From Croceibacterium ferulae (GTDB lineage Bacteria > Pseudomonadota > Alphaproteobacteria > Sphingomonadales > Sphingomonadaceae): a stretch of 64,000 bases of DNA. Shown in pieces: positions 1 to 11,125 of the stretch. A model generated the notes under the pieces. The model made no database searches and was not told the origin of the DNA. It was given only the letters and a program-made list of their open reading frames with translations. The stretch is from contig NZ_QZVQ01000002.1 in assembly GCF_003660445.1 (NCBI RefSeq), positions 434,001 to 498,000 on the forward strand. The letters run 5' to 3'. The position numbers and the translations under genes are program-made. Each line of letters starts with the position of its first letter. Position 1 is the first letter of the stretch.

Positions 1-1962
<1,962 letters not shown>

Positions 1963-2004
1963 GCCTGCCCTTGCTCCCCAGCGATGATGATAGGGTGAAA
2001 AGTA

Positions 2005-2047
2005 GTGTTGCCATGGGGCAACACAAGAGGAAGGTGTCTCACGAGAC
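2005..2047. promoter_or_regulatory. Two inverted repeats in the clpB / oxidoreductase divergent region
   Basis: GTGTTGCC-ATGG-GGCAACAC (2005-2024) is a perfect inverted repeat with 8-base arms, and GTCTC-AC-GAGAC (2036-2047) follows 11 bases later. They lie 43-85 bases upstream of the clpB start and about 105 bases upstream of the divergent gene. Such symmetry fits a dimeric regulator's operator, but no regulator is encoded next to it and the function is inference. Confidence 0.35.
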
Positions 2048-2151
2048 TAAAACAGTGCGGCCAGCGGCGGTAACATCCGTGTCCCTTCTTGCGCGAAGGC
2101 CGGCCGATGCCTTGATGGTGGACACACATCACCCGGACGGACCCATTCGCC

Positions 2152-3171
2152 ATGCGCAAGAATATCGGCTTCCTCAGTTTCGGTCACTGGTCGCCCCACG
2201 GCCAGTCGCACACCCGCTCCGCACAGGACGTGCTGCTGCAATCGATCGACCTGGCCGTGGCGGCGGAGGAGCTGGGCGTGGATGGCGCCTATTACCGGGT
2301 GCACCATTTCGCCCGCCAGCTCGCCAGTCCGTTCCCGCTGCTGGCCGCGGTGGGCGCGCGGACCAGCCGGATCGAGATCGGCACGGGTGTGATCGACATG
2401 CGGTACGAGAACCCGTTCTACATGGTGGAGGATGCCAGCGCGGCGGACCTGATCAGCGGTGGCCGGCTGCAGCTCGGCATCAGCCGGGGATCGCCCGAGC
2501 AGGTGATCGAGGGATGGCGCCACTTCGGCTATGCTCCGCAGCCGGGCGAAAGCGATGGCGACATGGGCCGGCGCCACGGCGCGCAGTTCTTCGACCTGCT
2601 GAAGGGCGAGGGTTTTGCGGAACCGAACCCCCGCCCGATGTTCCCCAACCCGCCGGGCAGGCTGCGGCTGGAGCCGACCTCCACCGGGCTGCGTGACCGC
2701 ATCTGGTGGGGCAGCGCCAGCAATGCGACCGCCGTCTGGGCGGGCGAAATGGGCATGAACCTGCAGAGCAGCACGTTGAAGGAAGACGAGAGCGGCGAGC
2801 CGTTTCACGTGCAGCAGGCACGGCAGATCAGGCTGTACCGCGAGGCGTGGGCCGCAGCCGGGCATACGCGCAAGCCTCGCGTATCGGTCAGCCGTTCGAT
2901 CTTCGCCATCACCGATGATAGCGACCGGGCCTATTTCGGGCGCAGCGGCGACCAGGACCAGGTCGGCATCATCGACAATATGCGCGCGGTGTTCGGCCGC
3001 AGCTACGCCGCGGAGCCGGACCGGCTGGTGGAGCAGTTGCGCGCGGACGAGGCGATCGCCGAGGCCGACACGCTGCTGCTGACAGTGCCCAACCAGCTGG
3101 GCGTCGACTACAACGCGCATGTGCTGGAGAACATCGTCCGGCATGTGGCGCCGGCGCTGGGCTGGCGCTGA
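2152..3171 (+). CDS. LLM-class (luciferase-like) flavin-dependent oxidoreductase
   Basis: A 339-residue protein of the bacterial luciferase-like monooxygenase family, which uses reduced FMN or F420 in a TIM barrel; this proteobacterial context points to FMN. The family pattern is clear: an N-terminal strand (IGFLSFGHW), the segment LGVDGAYYRVHHF, the conserved stretch RIEIGTGVIDMRYENPF near residue 80, and SGGRLQLGISRGSPEQ, where the flavin phosphate is normally bound. The substrate cannot be told from sequence. It stands alone, divergent from clpB; the next gene begins 58 bases downstream and could be co-transcribed. Confidence 0.9.
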   Translation: MRKNIGFLSFGHWSPHGQSHTRSAQDVLLQSIDLAVAAEELGVDGAYYRVHHFARQLASPFPLLAAVGARTSRIEIGTGVIDMRYENPFYMVEDASAADLISGGRLQLGISRGSPEQVIEGWRHFGYAPQPGESDGDMGRRHGAQFFDLLKGEGFAEPNPRPMFPNPPGRLRLEPTSTGLRDRIWWGSASNATAVWAGEMGMNLQSSTLKEDESGEPFHVQQARQIRLYREAWAAAGHTRKPRVSVSRSIFAITDDSDRAYFGRSGDQDQVGIIDNMRAVFGRSYAAEPDRLVEQLRADEAIAEADTLLLTVPNQLGVDYNAHVLENIVRHVAPALGWR

Positions 3172-3229
3172 GCGGGTGATTGCAAGACCGGCGCTCCGGA
3201 CCTAGATTGAGCGGGTTCTGGAGCGCCGC

Positions 3230-3436
3230 ATGCAAGTCAATTCCGATCAGTCCCTGGAACGCGCCGGTGCGATCCACCGGCATTTCGGCAGCTGGAATGC
3301 TGTCCGGAAAGCGGTGCGGGAGAACGGCTGGTCCTGGGTGTTGGATAATGCGGGGGTTCCCGAGCCGGAACCTGACGAACGCCAGACCTATACCGGGCGG
3401 GTGTCGGTGGTGATGCGGCAGCCCGAGAACCCATGA
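3230..3436 (+). CDS. Small protein of unknown function (68 aa)
   Basis: I do not recognise this protein. It encodes 68 residues with no signal peptide or membrane segment and a Trp-rich middle (SWNAVRKAVRENGWSWVL) that looks helical. Its stop overlaps the ATG of the following membrane protein gene by four bases (ATGA), a common sign of translational coupling and the main reason to accept it as a gene. A competing frame at 3180-3413 has no such link and was not chosen. Confidence 0.5.
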   Translation: MQVNSDQSLERAGAIHRHFGSWNAVRKAVRENGWSWVLDNAGVPEPEPDERQTYTGRVSVVMRQPENP

Positions 3437-4185
3437 GCTTCAGCTACGCGCTGTTCCTGGTCCTGCTGTTGCTGGCGCCAGGCTTCAGCGTGTGGGCCGG
3501 CCTGAGATTGGCCGAGTATAACGAGCTTGTCTCGCAGGCGCCGGAGCGGCCGAACTCCACCTTTTCCCTGCTGACAATCGTCTTCGGTGCGGTGGCGGGG
3601 CATTTCATCATGTCGACCCTGCTGGCCGCGCAGGAGACTTTCTGCCGGCTTGTCACGACCTGCCTCCACGTCCGGTTCGATCCGAACATCTATCGTGTGA
3701 TCGTGGTGGGCGAACAGGCGAAGGCTGGCAGCAACAGCTTCGCCGACCTACCCGGCTGGTCCGTACCGTACTGGCTGCTGAGCCTGCTGCTGCCTGCCGT
3801 CATGACAGGTGTGATCGCCTTCCGTCTTGGCTCACGGCAACAGGTGCGTCGCCTGCGGGAGCGATCCGTACTTGGCTGGTTTCAACCGTGGATCGCGCAG
3901 GCCCGATCGGCGGATCAGTTCGTGGTCGCCTATGTGGTGACCAGCATGGCGCATGACGGAGGCTATGTCGCGTATGAAGGCGTGCTGGCGAACGTTGCGC
4001 TGGACGATAACCGCGCAATTGCCATGATCGTGCTCGACAATTGCGACCGCTTCCTGGTCAAGATCACGGAGGATGGCGTCAAGCGCGTCGACGCCCCCAC
4101 CTCCATCGGGCTGATCCAGCTGGATGCACGCAATTGCCTGAACATCGCGCTGGAGCTGTTCGGAGACCCCAGCGCGATATCCTGA
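3433..4185 (+). CDS. Membrane-anchored protein of unknown function (possibly DUF6338-like)
   Basis: A 250-residue protein with three hydrophobic stretches (about residues 2-22, 45-66 and 105-128) followed by a soluble C-terminal half with mixed strand and helix character that ends ...LELFGDPSAIS. The build (short N-terminal membrane part and a cytoplasmic beta-rich tail) resembles DUF6338 proteins, but that match is from memory of the family shape and is not firm. It overlaps the 68-residue gene upstream and converges on the transporter gene downstream with a six-base gap, so it ends a short two- or three-gene unit. Confidence 0.65.
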   Translation: MSFSYALFLVLLLLAPGFSVWAGLRLAEYNELVSQAPERPNSTFSLLTIVFGAVAGHFIMSTLLAAQETFCRLVTTCLHVRFDPNIYRVIVVGEQAKAGSNSFADLPGWSVPYWLLSLLLPAVMTGVIAFRLGSRQQVRRLRERSVLGWFQPWIAQARSADQFVVAYVVTSMAHDGGYVAYEGVLANVALDDNRAIAMIVLDNCDRFLVKITEDGVKRVDAPTSIGLIQLDARNCLNIALELFGDPSAIS

Positions 4186-4191
4186 CGGCCA

Positions 4192-5532
4192 TTATTCGAT
4201 GTTCTTGCCCAGCTCACGGTTGATCCACAGCGCCACCAGCGTGCACACGGCACCCGAGAGCAGATAGGCGCCCGCGGCGATCAGCCCGAAGCGGGACGAC
4301 AGCCACAGCGCCGCCAGCGGGGCAAAGCCCGCGCCGAACAACCAGGCGAAGTCCGACGTCAGTGCCGATGCGGTGTAGCGGTGCCGCTGCGCGAAGCGCT
4401 GCGACAGCGCGCCGGAGGACTGGCCGAAGGCGATGCCCAGGATGACGAAGCCGACCATCATGAACACGATCTCCCCATTCTCGCCCGCATCCAGCAGCTG
4501 CGGGGCGAAGAAGGAGAATACCGCGATCAGCGCCGCAGTGATGCCCAGCAGCGTGCGGCGGCCGAACCGGTCGGCCAGCAGCCCCGATGCAATCACCGCC
4601 AGCACGCCCACGCCGCCCGCGATCGCCTCGATCACCAGGAAGCGGACCGGGCTTTCTTCCGTGTAGAGGAACACCCAGGACAGCGGGTAGACGGTGACCA
4701 TGTGGAACAGCGCGAAGCTGGCGAGCGGGGCGAAGGCGCCGGCGGCGATCACCTTCCACTCGCTGCGGATGGTGTCGAGGATCGGGGCGGGCTGCAGCTC
4801 CCGCTTTTCGAACAGGGTGGAATATTCCGGCGTCACCACGATCCGCAGGCGCGCGAACAGCGCCACCACGTTGATGGCGAAGGCCACGAAGAAGGGGTAG
4901 CGCCAGCCCCAGGCCAGGAAATCCTGTGCCGGCAGCACGCTGACCAGGAACACGAACAGCAGGCTGGCCACGATCAGGCCGATCGGCGCGCCCAGCTGCG
5001 GGATCATCGCCCACCAGCCGCGCCGGCCTTCCGGCGCGTTGACCGCCAGCAGCGATGCCAGCCCATCCCAGGTTCCGCCCAGGGCGAAGCCCTGCCCCAT
5101 GCGGAACAGTGCCAGCAGGACGGCAGACCAGGTGCCGATCGATTCGTAGCCCGGCAGGAAGGCGATCACCACGGTGGAGACGCCCAGCAGGAACAGCGCC
5201 GCGATCAGCTTGGCGCCCCGCCCCTTGCGCTGGTCGACCCAGGTGAACACGATGGTGCCCACCGGCCGCGCCAGGAAGGCGAGCGCGAAGATGCCGAAGG
5301 ACCACAGCGTGCCCTGCAGCGGATCCATGTACGGGAACATCAGGCGCGGGAACACCAGCACCGACGCGATCGCATAGACGAAGAAGTCGAAGAATTCGGA
5401 CGTGCGACCGATGATCACGCCAACGGCGATCTCCCCCGGCTCGATCCGGTGACCCTTCTGTTCGCCTCTGTCGGAGTTGGCGACGCGGGCATCGCGTTCT
5501 GCCTCTGTGCTCGGCAGCGTTCCGGCGGCCAT
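4192..5532 (-). CDS. MFS transporter of the metabolite:H+ symporter (MHS) type
   Basis: A 446-residue inner-membrane carrier with twelve predicted membrane helices. The start of the first helix region (GVIIGRTSEFFDFFVYAIAS) and the loop after helix 2-3 (LARPVGTIVF then a DQRKGRGAK basic loop) are typical of the MHS branch of the major facilitator superfamily, whose members import organic acids such as citrate, shikimate or ketoglutarate with protons. FRMGQGFALGG near helix 4 is also conserved. Translation starts at an ATG preceded by AGAGGGA. It is divergent from the cytochrome oxidase operon; the substrate is not deducible. Confidence 0.9.
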   Translation of the reverse strand: MAAGTLPSTEAERDARVANSDRGEQKGHRIEPGEIAVGVIIGRTSEFFDFFVYAIASVLVFPRLMFPYMDPLQGTLWSFGIFALAFLARPVGTIVFTWVDQRKGRGAKLIAALFLLGVSTVVIAFLPGYESIGTWSAVLLALFRMGQGFALGGTWDGLASLLAVNAPEGRRGWWAMIPQLGAPIGLIVASLLFVFLVSVLPAQDFLAWGWRYPFFVAFAINVVALFARLRIVVTPEYSTLFEKRELQPAPILDTIRSEWKVIAAGAFAPLASFALFHMVTVYPLSWVFLYTEESPVRFLVIEAIAGGVGVLAVIASGLLADRFGRRTLLGITAALIAVFSFFAPQLLDAGENGEIVFMMVGFVILGIAFGQSSGALSQRFAQRHRYTASALTSDFAWLFGAGFAPLAALWLSSRFGLIAAGAYLLSGAVCTLVALWINRELGKNIE

Positions 5533-5677
5533 GATGATCCCTCTTGTTCCTGCAGCTGCTTGGACCGCCCGCCTTTACCCGGCAAGCGCCAGGATGCAAT
5601 CGGCATTGCTGCACTGCGACAGCCAGCGGATTAATGATGCCGTTTGCCCGCCACATCGCGCGGTGCCGATTGGACAA

Positions 5678-5694
5678 ATTGCCCTATGTGCAAT
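5678..5694. promoter_or_regulatory. Inverted repeat ATTGC-N7-GCAAT upstream of the quinol oxidase operon
   Basis: A perfect five-base inverted repeat with a seven-base spacer lies 29-45 bases before the cyoA start. It contains T-N11-A symmetry, the shape of LysR-type boxes (TTGC-N7-GCAA). No LysR gene is adjacent. It could equally be a site for another dimeric regulator of the oxidase operon; this is a candidate only. Confidence 0.3.
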
Positions 5695-5722
5695 GCAACA
5701 TCATCGGTGTAGGCGGCCAGAT

Positions 5723-6895
5723 ATGCCTACGAATCCGAACGCTGGCCGCCTGATCCGTCGCGCCCTGCCCGTGCTTGCCACCCTGCCCCTGCTGGCCGGT
5801 TGTGGCGAGCTGATCGTGCTTGACCCTGCGGGCGACATCGCCCGGCAGCAGGGCAATCTGGTGGTCATATCCACTCTGCTGATGCTGCTGATCGTGGCAC
5901 CGGTGATGGCCGCAACCGCCTGGTTCGCGTGGAAGTACCGCGCCGCCAACACGGACGCGAAATACGCGCCCGACTGGGACCATTCGACTCAGCTGGAGCT
6001 GCTGATCTGGGCAGCGCCGCTGATGATCATCATCTGCCTGGGCGCATTGACCTGGGTCAGCACCCATCTGCTCGATCCTTACCGCCCGCTCACCTCCGGC
6101 GGCGCGGAATCGCCGCTCGGGCCCGGGCAGGAATTGCAGGCCCCGCTCGAGGTGCAGGTGGTGGCGCTCGACTGGAAGTGGCTGTTCATCTACCCCGAAC
6201 AGGGCATCGCCACGGTGAACGAGTTCGTCGCGCCGGTGGACCGGCCGATCAGCTTCCGCATCTCCGGCTCCTCCGTGATGAACAGCTTCTACATCCCGGC
6301 GCTGGCGGGGCAGATCTACGCCATGCCCGGCATGGAGACGAAGCTGCATGCGGAGTTCGACCAGACCGGCTCCTTCTTCGGCCTGTCCGCCAACTATTCG
6401 GGCGCGGGCTTCTCCAACATGCAGTTCGGCGCGCACAGCATGTCCGCGGGCGATTTCGACCGCTGGGTGCAGAAGGTTCGCAGCAGCCCGGGCGAGCTGA
6501 CCCGCGACGCCTATCTGCTGCTGGAGCGCCCGAGCGAGAAGGTGCCGCCGATGCACTTCTCCGCCGTGGAACCGCAGCTGTTCGACCTGGTGGTCAACAT
6601 GTGCGTGGAAGAAGACAAGATGTGCGCGCACGAGATGATGGCCATCGACGAACGTGGCGGCCTGGGCCTCGCCGGCATCCACAATGTCCGCCGGCTGGCT
6701 TACGACAAGCATGCCGGTCGCGGCAGCGCTGGCCCGGACAGCATGCTGCTGGCCGATGGCTCGCGCTACGTCCAGGCGACCTGCCTGGCGCAGCTCGACC
6801 CCGTGAAGGGCGGCCTGCTCGATCCCGTCAATGTCGCGCCGCTGACCGGCGCCGGCCTGTCGCGGCCGGCCTCGCTCGCCGCCGCGCTCCTGTAA
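5723..6895 (+). CDS. cyoA: Cytochrome bo3-type ubiquinol oxidase subunit II
   Basis: Subunit II of a haem-copper quinol oxidase. The chosen ATG gives a lipoprotein signal with lipobox LLAGC (lipid Cys at residue 27), then two membrane helices (roughly 42-64 and 85-107) and a periplasmic cupredoxin domain. Where cytochrome c oxidases carry CuA ligands, this protein has VMNSFYIPALAGQIYAMPGM and NYSGAGFSNMQF with no Cys pair, so it is a quinol-oxidising type. At 390 residues it is longer than E. coli CyoA (about 315), with an extended C-terminal tail. The frame stays open upstream to 5477, but only this start yields the lipoprotein signal. It leads a packed operon. Confidence 0.95.
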   Translation: MPTNPNAGRLIRRALPVLATLPLLAGCGELIVLDPAGDIARQQGNLVVISTLLMLLIVAPVMAATAWFAWKYRAANTDAKYAPDWDHSTQLELLIWAAPLMIIICLGALTWVSTHLLDPYRPLTSGGAESPLGPGQELQAPLEVQVVALDWKWLFIYPEQGIATVNEFVAPVDRPISFRISGSSVMNSFYIPALAGQIYAMPGMETKLHAEFDQTGSFFGLSANYSGAGFSNMQFGAHSMSAGDFDRWVQKVRSSPGELTRDAYLLLERPSEKVPPMHFSAVEPQLFDLVVNMCVEEDKMCAHEMMAIDERGGLGLAGIHNVRRLAYDKHAGRGSAGPDSMLLADGSRYVQATCLAQLDPVKGGLLDPVNVAPLTGAGLSRPASLAAALL

Positions 6896-6913
6896 TCCTG
6901 GGAACACCGCACC

Positions 6914-7174
6914 ATGGACAAGCAATCACCCCCCAGCTCGCGCAAGCTCGGCCGCACCGCCGTGATCGTCGTGGCGCTGCTGGCCGCAATGGGCGCCATC
7001 GTCTTCGTCGGCATGAACATCTGGCATGCGACGGAAGTGGCGGAGGACGAGGCGACCGGCCAGACCCGCAACACCGAGCATACGCCGCCCAACTTCGTCG
7101 ACCGTAACGACGTGCCCGAACATGATCCGGGCGTTCCCGCAGACCTGACACAGAGCGACCAGCCGCAGCCATGA
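6914..7174 (+). CDS. Small single-pass membrane protein inside the cyo operon
   Basis: An 86-residue protein that I do not recognise. A short cytoplasmic N-terminus with positive charges (SSRKLGR) is followed by one membrane helix (about residues 16-38) and an acidic, Pro- and Asp-rich tail predicted to face the periplasm. It starts 18 bases after cyoA and its stop overlaps the cyoB start by four bases (ATGA), so it is translated as part of the oxidase operon. Canonical cyoABCD operons have no gene here. It may be an accessory or assembly subunit of the oxidase; that is inference from position. Confidence 0.75.
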   Translation: MDKQSPPSSRKLGRTAVIVVALLAAMGAIVFVGMNIWHATEVAEDEATGQTRNTEHTPPNFVDRNDVPEHDPGVPADLTQSDQPQP

Positions 7175-9204
7175 CTCCCCATCCCGCACCCGAAGTCGGC
7201 CCGATCCTCGGCCGCCTGTCGCTCGAGGCCATCCCGCTGCACGAGCCGATCCTGGTCGCGACCTTCGGCGCCGTGGCCGTGGGCGGCCTGGCGATGCTGG
7301 CGCTGCTGACCAAGTTCCGCCTGTGGGGCTATCTGTGGAACGAGTGGTTCACCAGCGTGGACCACAAGAAGATCGGCATCATGTACATGGTGCTGGGCCT
7401 GGTCATGTTCCTGCGTGGCTTCGCCGATGCCATCATGATGCGCATCCAGCAGGCGATCGCCTTTGGCGGGTCCGAAGGTTATCTGAACGCGCACCACTAC
7501 GACCAGGTGTTCACCGCCCATGGCGTGATCATGATCTTCTTCGTGGCGATGCCCTTCGTCACCGGCCTGATGAACTACGTCGTGCCGCTGCAGATCGGCG
7601 CGCGCGACGTCAGCTTCCCGTTCCTGAACAATTTCAGCTTCTGGATGACCACCGCCGGCGCCGTGCTGGTGATGGCGAGCCTGTTCATCGGCGAGTTCGC
7701 GCAGACCGGCTGGCTGGCCTATCCGCCGCTGTCCGGCATCGCCTACAGCCCCAATGTCGGCGTCGACTACTACCTGTGGTCGCTGCAGGTCGCGGGTGTC
7801 GGCACGACCTTGTCGGGCATCAACCTGATCGTGACGATCCTGAAGCTGCGCGCGCCCGGCATGGGCCTGATGAAGATGCCGATCTTCACCTGGACAAGCC
7901 TGTGCACCAACATCCTGATCGTGGCGTCCTTCCCCGTGCTGACCGCCGTGCTGACGCTGCTGACGCTGGACCGCTATGTCGGGACCAACTTCTTCACGAA
8001 CGATTTCGGCGGCAGCGCCATGATGTACGTGAACCTGATCTGGATCTGGGGCCACCCGGAGGTCTACATCCTGATCCTGCCGCTGTTCGGCGTGTTCAGC
8101 GAAGTGACCAGCACGTTCAGCGGCAAGCGCCTGTTCGGCTATACCTCCATGGTCTACGCCACGATCGTCATCATGATCCTGAGCTACCTGGTGTGGCTGC
8201 ACCACTTCTTCACCATGGGTAGCGGTGCGTCGGTGAACAGCTTCTTCGGCATCACCACCATGATCATCTCGATCCCGACGGGTGCCAAGCTCTTCAACTG
8301 GCTGTTCACCATGTATCGCGGCCGCATCCGGTACGAACTGCCGATGATGTGGACGGTCGCCTTCATGCTGACCTTCACCGTGGGCGGCATGACGGGCGTG
8401 CTGCTGGCGGTGCCGCCGGCGGACTTCGTGCTGCACAACTCGCTGTTCCTGATTGCTCATTTCCACAATGTGATCATCGGGGGCGTGCTGTTCGGCCTGT
8501 TCGCGGCGATCAACTTCTGGTGGCCCAAGGCGTTCGGCTTCAAGCTGAACACCTTCTGGGGCAAGGTCAGCTTCTGGTGCTGGGTGCCCGGCTTCTGGGT
8601 CGCGTTCACCCCGCTCTATGTCATGGGCCTGATGGGCGTGACCCGCCGGATGCGCGTGTTCGACGATCCCGACCTGCAGATCTGGTTCGTGATCGCGGCC
8701 ATCGGCGCGGTGATGATCGCGGCCGGCATCGGCGCCATGCTGGTGCAGTTCGCCGTCAGCATCTGGAAGCGGGAGGAGCTGCGCGACGAGAGCGGCGATC
8801 CGTGGAACGGCCGCACCCTGGAATGGGCGACCAGCAGCCCGCCGCCGGAGTACAACTTTGCCTTCACCCCGATGATCCATGACCTGGATGCGTGGCATGA
8901 CATGAAGAACCGCCACCACGACCGGCCGATCACCGGCTATCGCGACATCCACATGCCGCGCAGCACGGGCACGGGCGTGATCCTGGCCGGGATCAGCCTG
9001 GTGATGGGCTTCGCGCTGGTGTGGCACATCTGGTGGCTGGCAGCCCTCAGCTTCGTGTCGCTGATCGGCTACGCGATCTACCACACCTTCAATTACGACC
9101 GCGATTTCCACATCCCTGCCGCTCGGGTGGCAGAGGTGGAGGAAGCCCGCTCGCGCCAGCTCGATGCGTTGCGCGCAGCGGAGCCGCAGGCGGCAGGAGC
9201 ATGA
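7171..9204 (+). CDS. cyoB: Cytochrome bo3-type ubiquinol oxidase subunit I
   Basis: Catalytic subunit that holds the low-spin haem and the haem-CuB oxygen-reducing centre and pumps protons across the inner membrane. All expected ligand motifs are visible: [11 protein letters not shown] (low-spin haem His), [14 protein letters not shown] (CuB His with the Tyr of the His-Tyr cross-link), WLHHFFTMG (two CuB His) and [11 protein letters not shown] (haem His pair). With 677 residues and a long C-terminal extension it matches CyoB (663 in E. coli). It overlaps its neighbours on both sides by four bases. Confidence 0.98.
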   Translation: MTPHPAPEVGPILGRLSLEAIPLHEPILVATFGAVAVGGLAMLALLTKFRLWGYLWNEWFTSVDHKKIGIMYMVLGLVMFLRGFADAIMMRIQQAIAFGGSEGYLNAHHYDQVFTAHGVIMIFFVAMPFVTGLMNYVVPLQIGARDVSFPFLNNFSFWMTTAGAVLVMASLFIGEFAQTGWLAYPPLSGIAYSPNVGVDYYLWSLQVAGVGTTLSGINLIVTILKLRAPGMGLMKMPIFTWTSLCTNILIVASFPVLTAVLTLLTLDRYVGTNFFTNDFGGSAMMYVNLIWIWGHPEVYILILPLFGVFSEVTSTFSGKRLFGYTSMVYATIVIMILSYLVWLHHFFTMGSGASVNSFFGITTMIISIPTGAKLFNWLFTMYRGRIRYELPMMWTVAFMLTFTVGGMTGVLLAVPPADFVLHNSLFLIAHFHNVIIGGVLFGLFAAINFWWPKAFGFKLNTFWGKVSFWCWVPGFWVAFTPLYVMGLMGVTRRMRVFDDPDLQIWFVIAAIGAVMIAAGIGAMLVQFAVSIWKREELRDESGDPWNGRTLEWATSSPPPEYNFAFTPMIHDLDAWHDMKNRHHDRPITGYRDIHMPRSTGTGVILAGISLVMGFALVWHIWWLAALSFVSLIGYAIYHTFNYDRDFHIPAARVAEVEEARSRQLDALRAAEPQAAGA

Positions 9205-9872
9205 GTGCGATGACCACCTCCGACTGGGCGATCGAAGTGCCCGATGCTCCCCACACCGAAGAGGTGGATGGCCAGCCCATCCGCTTCTACGATGTGGAAG
9301 AGCATGCCCATCCGGAAGGCTACAGCACCATGCTGGGCTTCTGGATCTACCTGATGAGCGACTGCCTGATCTTCGCGATCCTGTTCGCCACCTATGGCGT
9401 GCTGGGGGGCAATTACGCCGCCGGGCCGGGGCCGCAGGACCTGTTCGAGCTGCCGCTGATCGCGCTGAACACGGCCATGCTGCTGTTCTCGTCCATCACC
9501 TATGGCTTTGCCATGCTGTCGATGCAGGCGAACAGACTGCGCGCGACGCAGGGCTGGCTGGCCGTGACCGGCCTGTTCGGCCTCGCCTTCCTGGGCATCG
9601 AACTGTACGAATTCCAGCACCTGATCCACATCGGTGCGGGCCCGCAGCGCAGCGCGTTCCTGTCGTCCTTCTTCACACTGGTCGGCACGCACGGCCTGCA
9701 CGTGACCTTTGGCCTGGTCTGGCTGGTCACCCTGATCGTGCAGCTGAACAAGCGGGGCCTGATCCCCGCCAACCAGCGGCGCGTCGCGTGCCTCAGCATG
9801 TTCTGGCACTTCCTGGATGTCGTGTGGATCGGCGTCTTCACCGTTGTCTATCTGATGGGGATGCTGCGATGA
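9201..9872 (+). CDS. cyoC: Cytochrome bo3-type ubiquinol oxidase subunit III
   Basis: Subunit III of the quinol oxidase, 223 residues, with five hydrophobic helices as in CyoC. Recognisable segments are [21 protein letters not shown] near residue 50 and [14 protein letters not shown] and [20 protein letters not shown] in the C-terminal half. The ATG chosen overlaps the cyoB stop (ATGA); the same frame is open further upstream but that part is antisense-like sequence within cyoB. The subunit has no redox centre and stabilises subunit I. Confidence 0.97.
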   Translation: MSAMTTSDWAIEVPDAPHTEEVDGQPIRFYDVEEHAHPEGYSTMLGFWIYLMSDCLIFAILFATYGVLGGNYAAGPGPQDLFELPLIALNTAMLLFSSITYGFAMLSMQANRLRATQGWLAVTGLFGLAFLGIELYEFQHLIHIGAGPQRSAFLSSFFTLVGTHGLHVTFGLVWLVTLIVQLNKRGLIPANQRRVACLSMFWHFLDVVWIGVFTVVYLMGMLR

Positions 9873-10357
9873 GCGGTCACGACCAGACCACCGCCGACCC
9901 GGGTACTGCCGACCTGTCGCATCCGGATCTCAAGCCGAGCGGGACGCTGCAGGCAACGCAGCCGACCGGGCACGAGGCAGGCCATGGCGCCCATCACGGC
10001 GGGCAGCATGACGGCCATGCCGTGGCGGAACTGCCGCATGCCACCATGCGCGACTATGTGATCGGCTTCGTGGCGTCCGTCATCCTGACCGCCATCCCGT
10101 TCTGGCTGGTGATGACCGGCACCTTCTCCGCCGCCGCGACCGCCGCGATCATCACGGTCTTCGCGGTGGTGCAGATCGTGGTGCACATGATCTTCTTCCT
10201 GCACATGAATTCCAAGGCGGAGGGCGGCTGGTCGCTGTCCACGCTGGTGTTCACCATTATCGTGGTGGTGATCATGCTGTCGGGGTCGCTGTGGGTCATG
10301 AGCCATCTGCACAGCAACATGATGCCGCAGGCGCACGAACTCTCGCAGATCCCATGA
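9869..10357 (+). CDS. cyoD: Cytochrome bo3-type ubiquinol oxidase subunit IV, with a His-rich N-terminal extension
   Basis: Subunit IV of the oxidase, needed for assembly of the haem-CuB centre. The C-terminal 105 residues contain the three expected membrane helices (starting at [20 protein letters not shown]) and the motif [17 protein letters not shown]. In front of this is an extension of about 55 residues that E. coli CyoD (109 aa) lacks; it contains a histidine-rich run ([17 protein letters not shown]) that could bind copper or another metal. The start overlaps cyoC by four bases. The metal-binding idea is inference from composition. Confidence 0.95.
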   Translation: MSGHDQTTADPGTADLSHPDLKPSGTLQATQPTGHEAGHGAHHGGQHDGHAVAELPHATMRDYVIGFVASVILTAIPFWLVMTGTFSAAATAAIITVFAVVQIVVHMIFFLHMNSKAEGGWSLSTLVFTIIVVVIMLSGSLWVMSHLHSNMMPQAHELSQIP

Positions 10358-10375
10358 CCAGGCACGGGGCCGGGC

Positions 10376-11116
10376 ATGATTGACCGTCCCCCTTCCCCTC
10401 CGCCGGCGCCCGCCCGGCGGGGCGGCCGGTGGGTGCTGGCAGGAATCGCGATCGTGCTGGCGGCGACCTGCATCGCCCTTGCCATCTGGCAGGTCCAGCG
10501 ACGCGAATGGAAGCACCAGCTGATCGACGCCGTGGAGACCCGCGCCACCGCTGCGCCGGTCCCCGCCCCCGGTCCGGATCGCTGGCCCGCCATCACCGAA
10601 GCCGATGATGTCTATCGCCGGGTCACCGCGACCGGCACTTTCCGCCATGATCGTGAAACTCTGGTCCAGGCCGTGACGGATCTGGGCGGCGGGTTCTGGG
10701 TGATGACCCCGCTGGTCACCGATCAGGGCTTCACCGTGCTGATCAATCGGGGCTTCGTACCGCGCGAACGCCGCGCCTCCGCCACCCGCGCCGCGGGGGA
10801 TGTTGCGGGACCGGTCACCGTAACGGGTCTGTTGCGCGTCACCGAGCCGGATGGCGGCTTCCTGCGCAGCAACGATCCCGCGGGCGGGCGCTGGTTCTCC
10901 CGCGATGTGGCGGGGATAGCGCGCACCAACGGGCTGGCGCGGACGGCACCATACTTCATCGACGCGGACGGCGCGGCCAATCCGGGCGGCTACCCCGTGG
11001 GTGGCCTGACCGTGCTGCACTTCCCCGACAATCACCTGCCCTATGCGCTGACCTGGGCCGCGCTGGCGGCATTGTGCCTGTTCGCCGCATGGCGGGTGTT
11101 GCGCCTGCCACGCTGA
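10376..11116 (+). CDS. SURF1 family oxidase assembly protein
   Basis: A 246-residue inner-membrane assembly factor that helps deliver haem to subunit I of haem-copper oxidases. It shows the family plan: one N-terminal helix (about 21-41) containing LAIWQVQRREWK, a periplasmic domain with the conserved GGGFWVMTPL and VLINRGFVPRERR, and a second helix near the C-terminus with HLPYALTWAALA (family motif N-H-x-x-Y-A-x-T-W). It starts 18 bases after cyoD. SURF1 copies dedicated to quinol oxidases are known from Paracoccus qox operons, so a role for this oxidase is likely. Confidence 0.93.
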   Translation: MIDRPPSPPPAPARRGGRWVLAGIAIVLAATCIALAIWQVQRREWKHQLIDAVETRATAAPVPAPGPDRWPAITEADDVYRRVTATGTFRHDRETLVQAVTDLGGGFWVMTPLVTDQGFTVLINRGFVPRERRASATRAAGDVAGPVTVTGLLRVTEPDGGFLRSNDPAGGRWFSRDVAGIARTNGLARTAPYFIDADGAANPGGYPVGGLTVLHFPDNHLPYALTWAALAALCLFAAWRVLRLPR

Positions 11117-11125
11117 TCGGGCCAC

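Noticed and set aside
1963-2035. Sigma-32 promoter for clpB
   Set aside because: CTTG and CCCCAT elements are present on the minus strand but too close together to form the usual promoter spacing.
6766-9111. 781-codon minus-strand frame over cyoB
   Set aside because: The plus-strand product is an unmistakable oxidase subunit I; the minus frame is His/Gln/Asp-rich shadow sequence.
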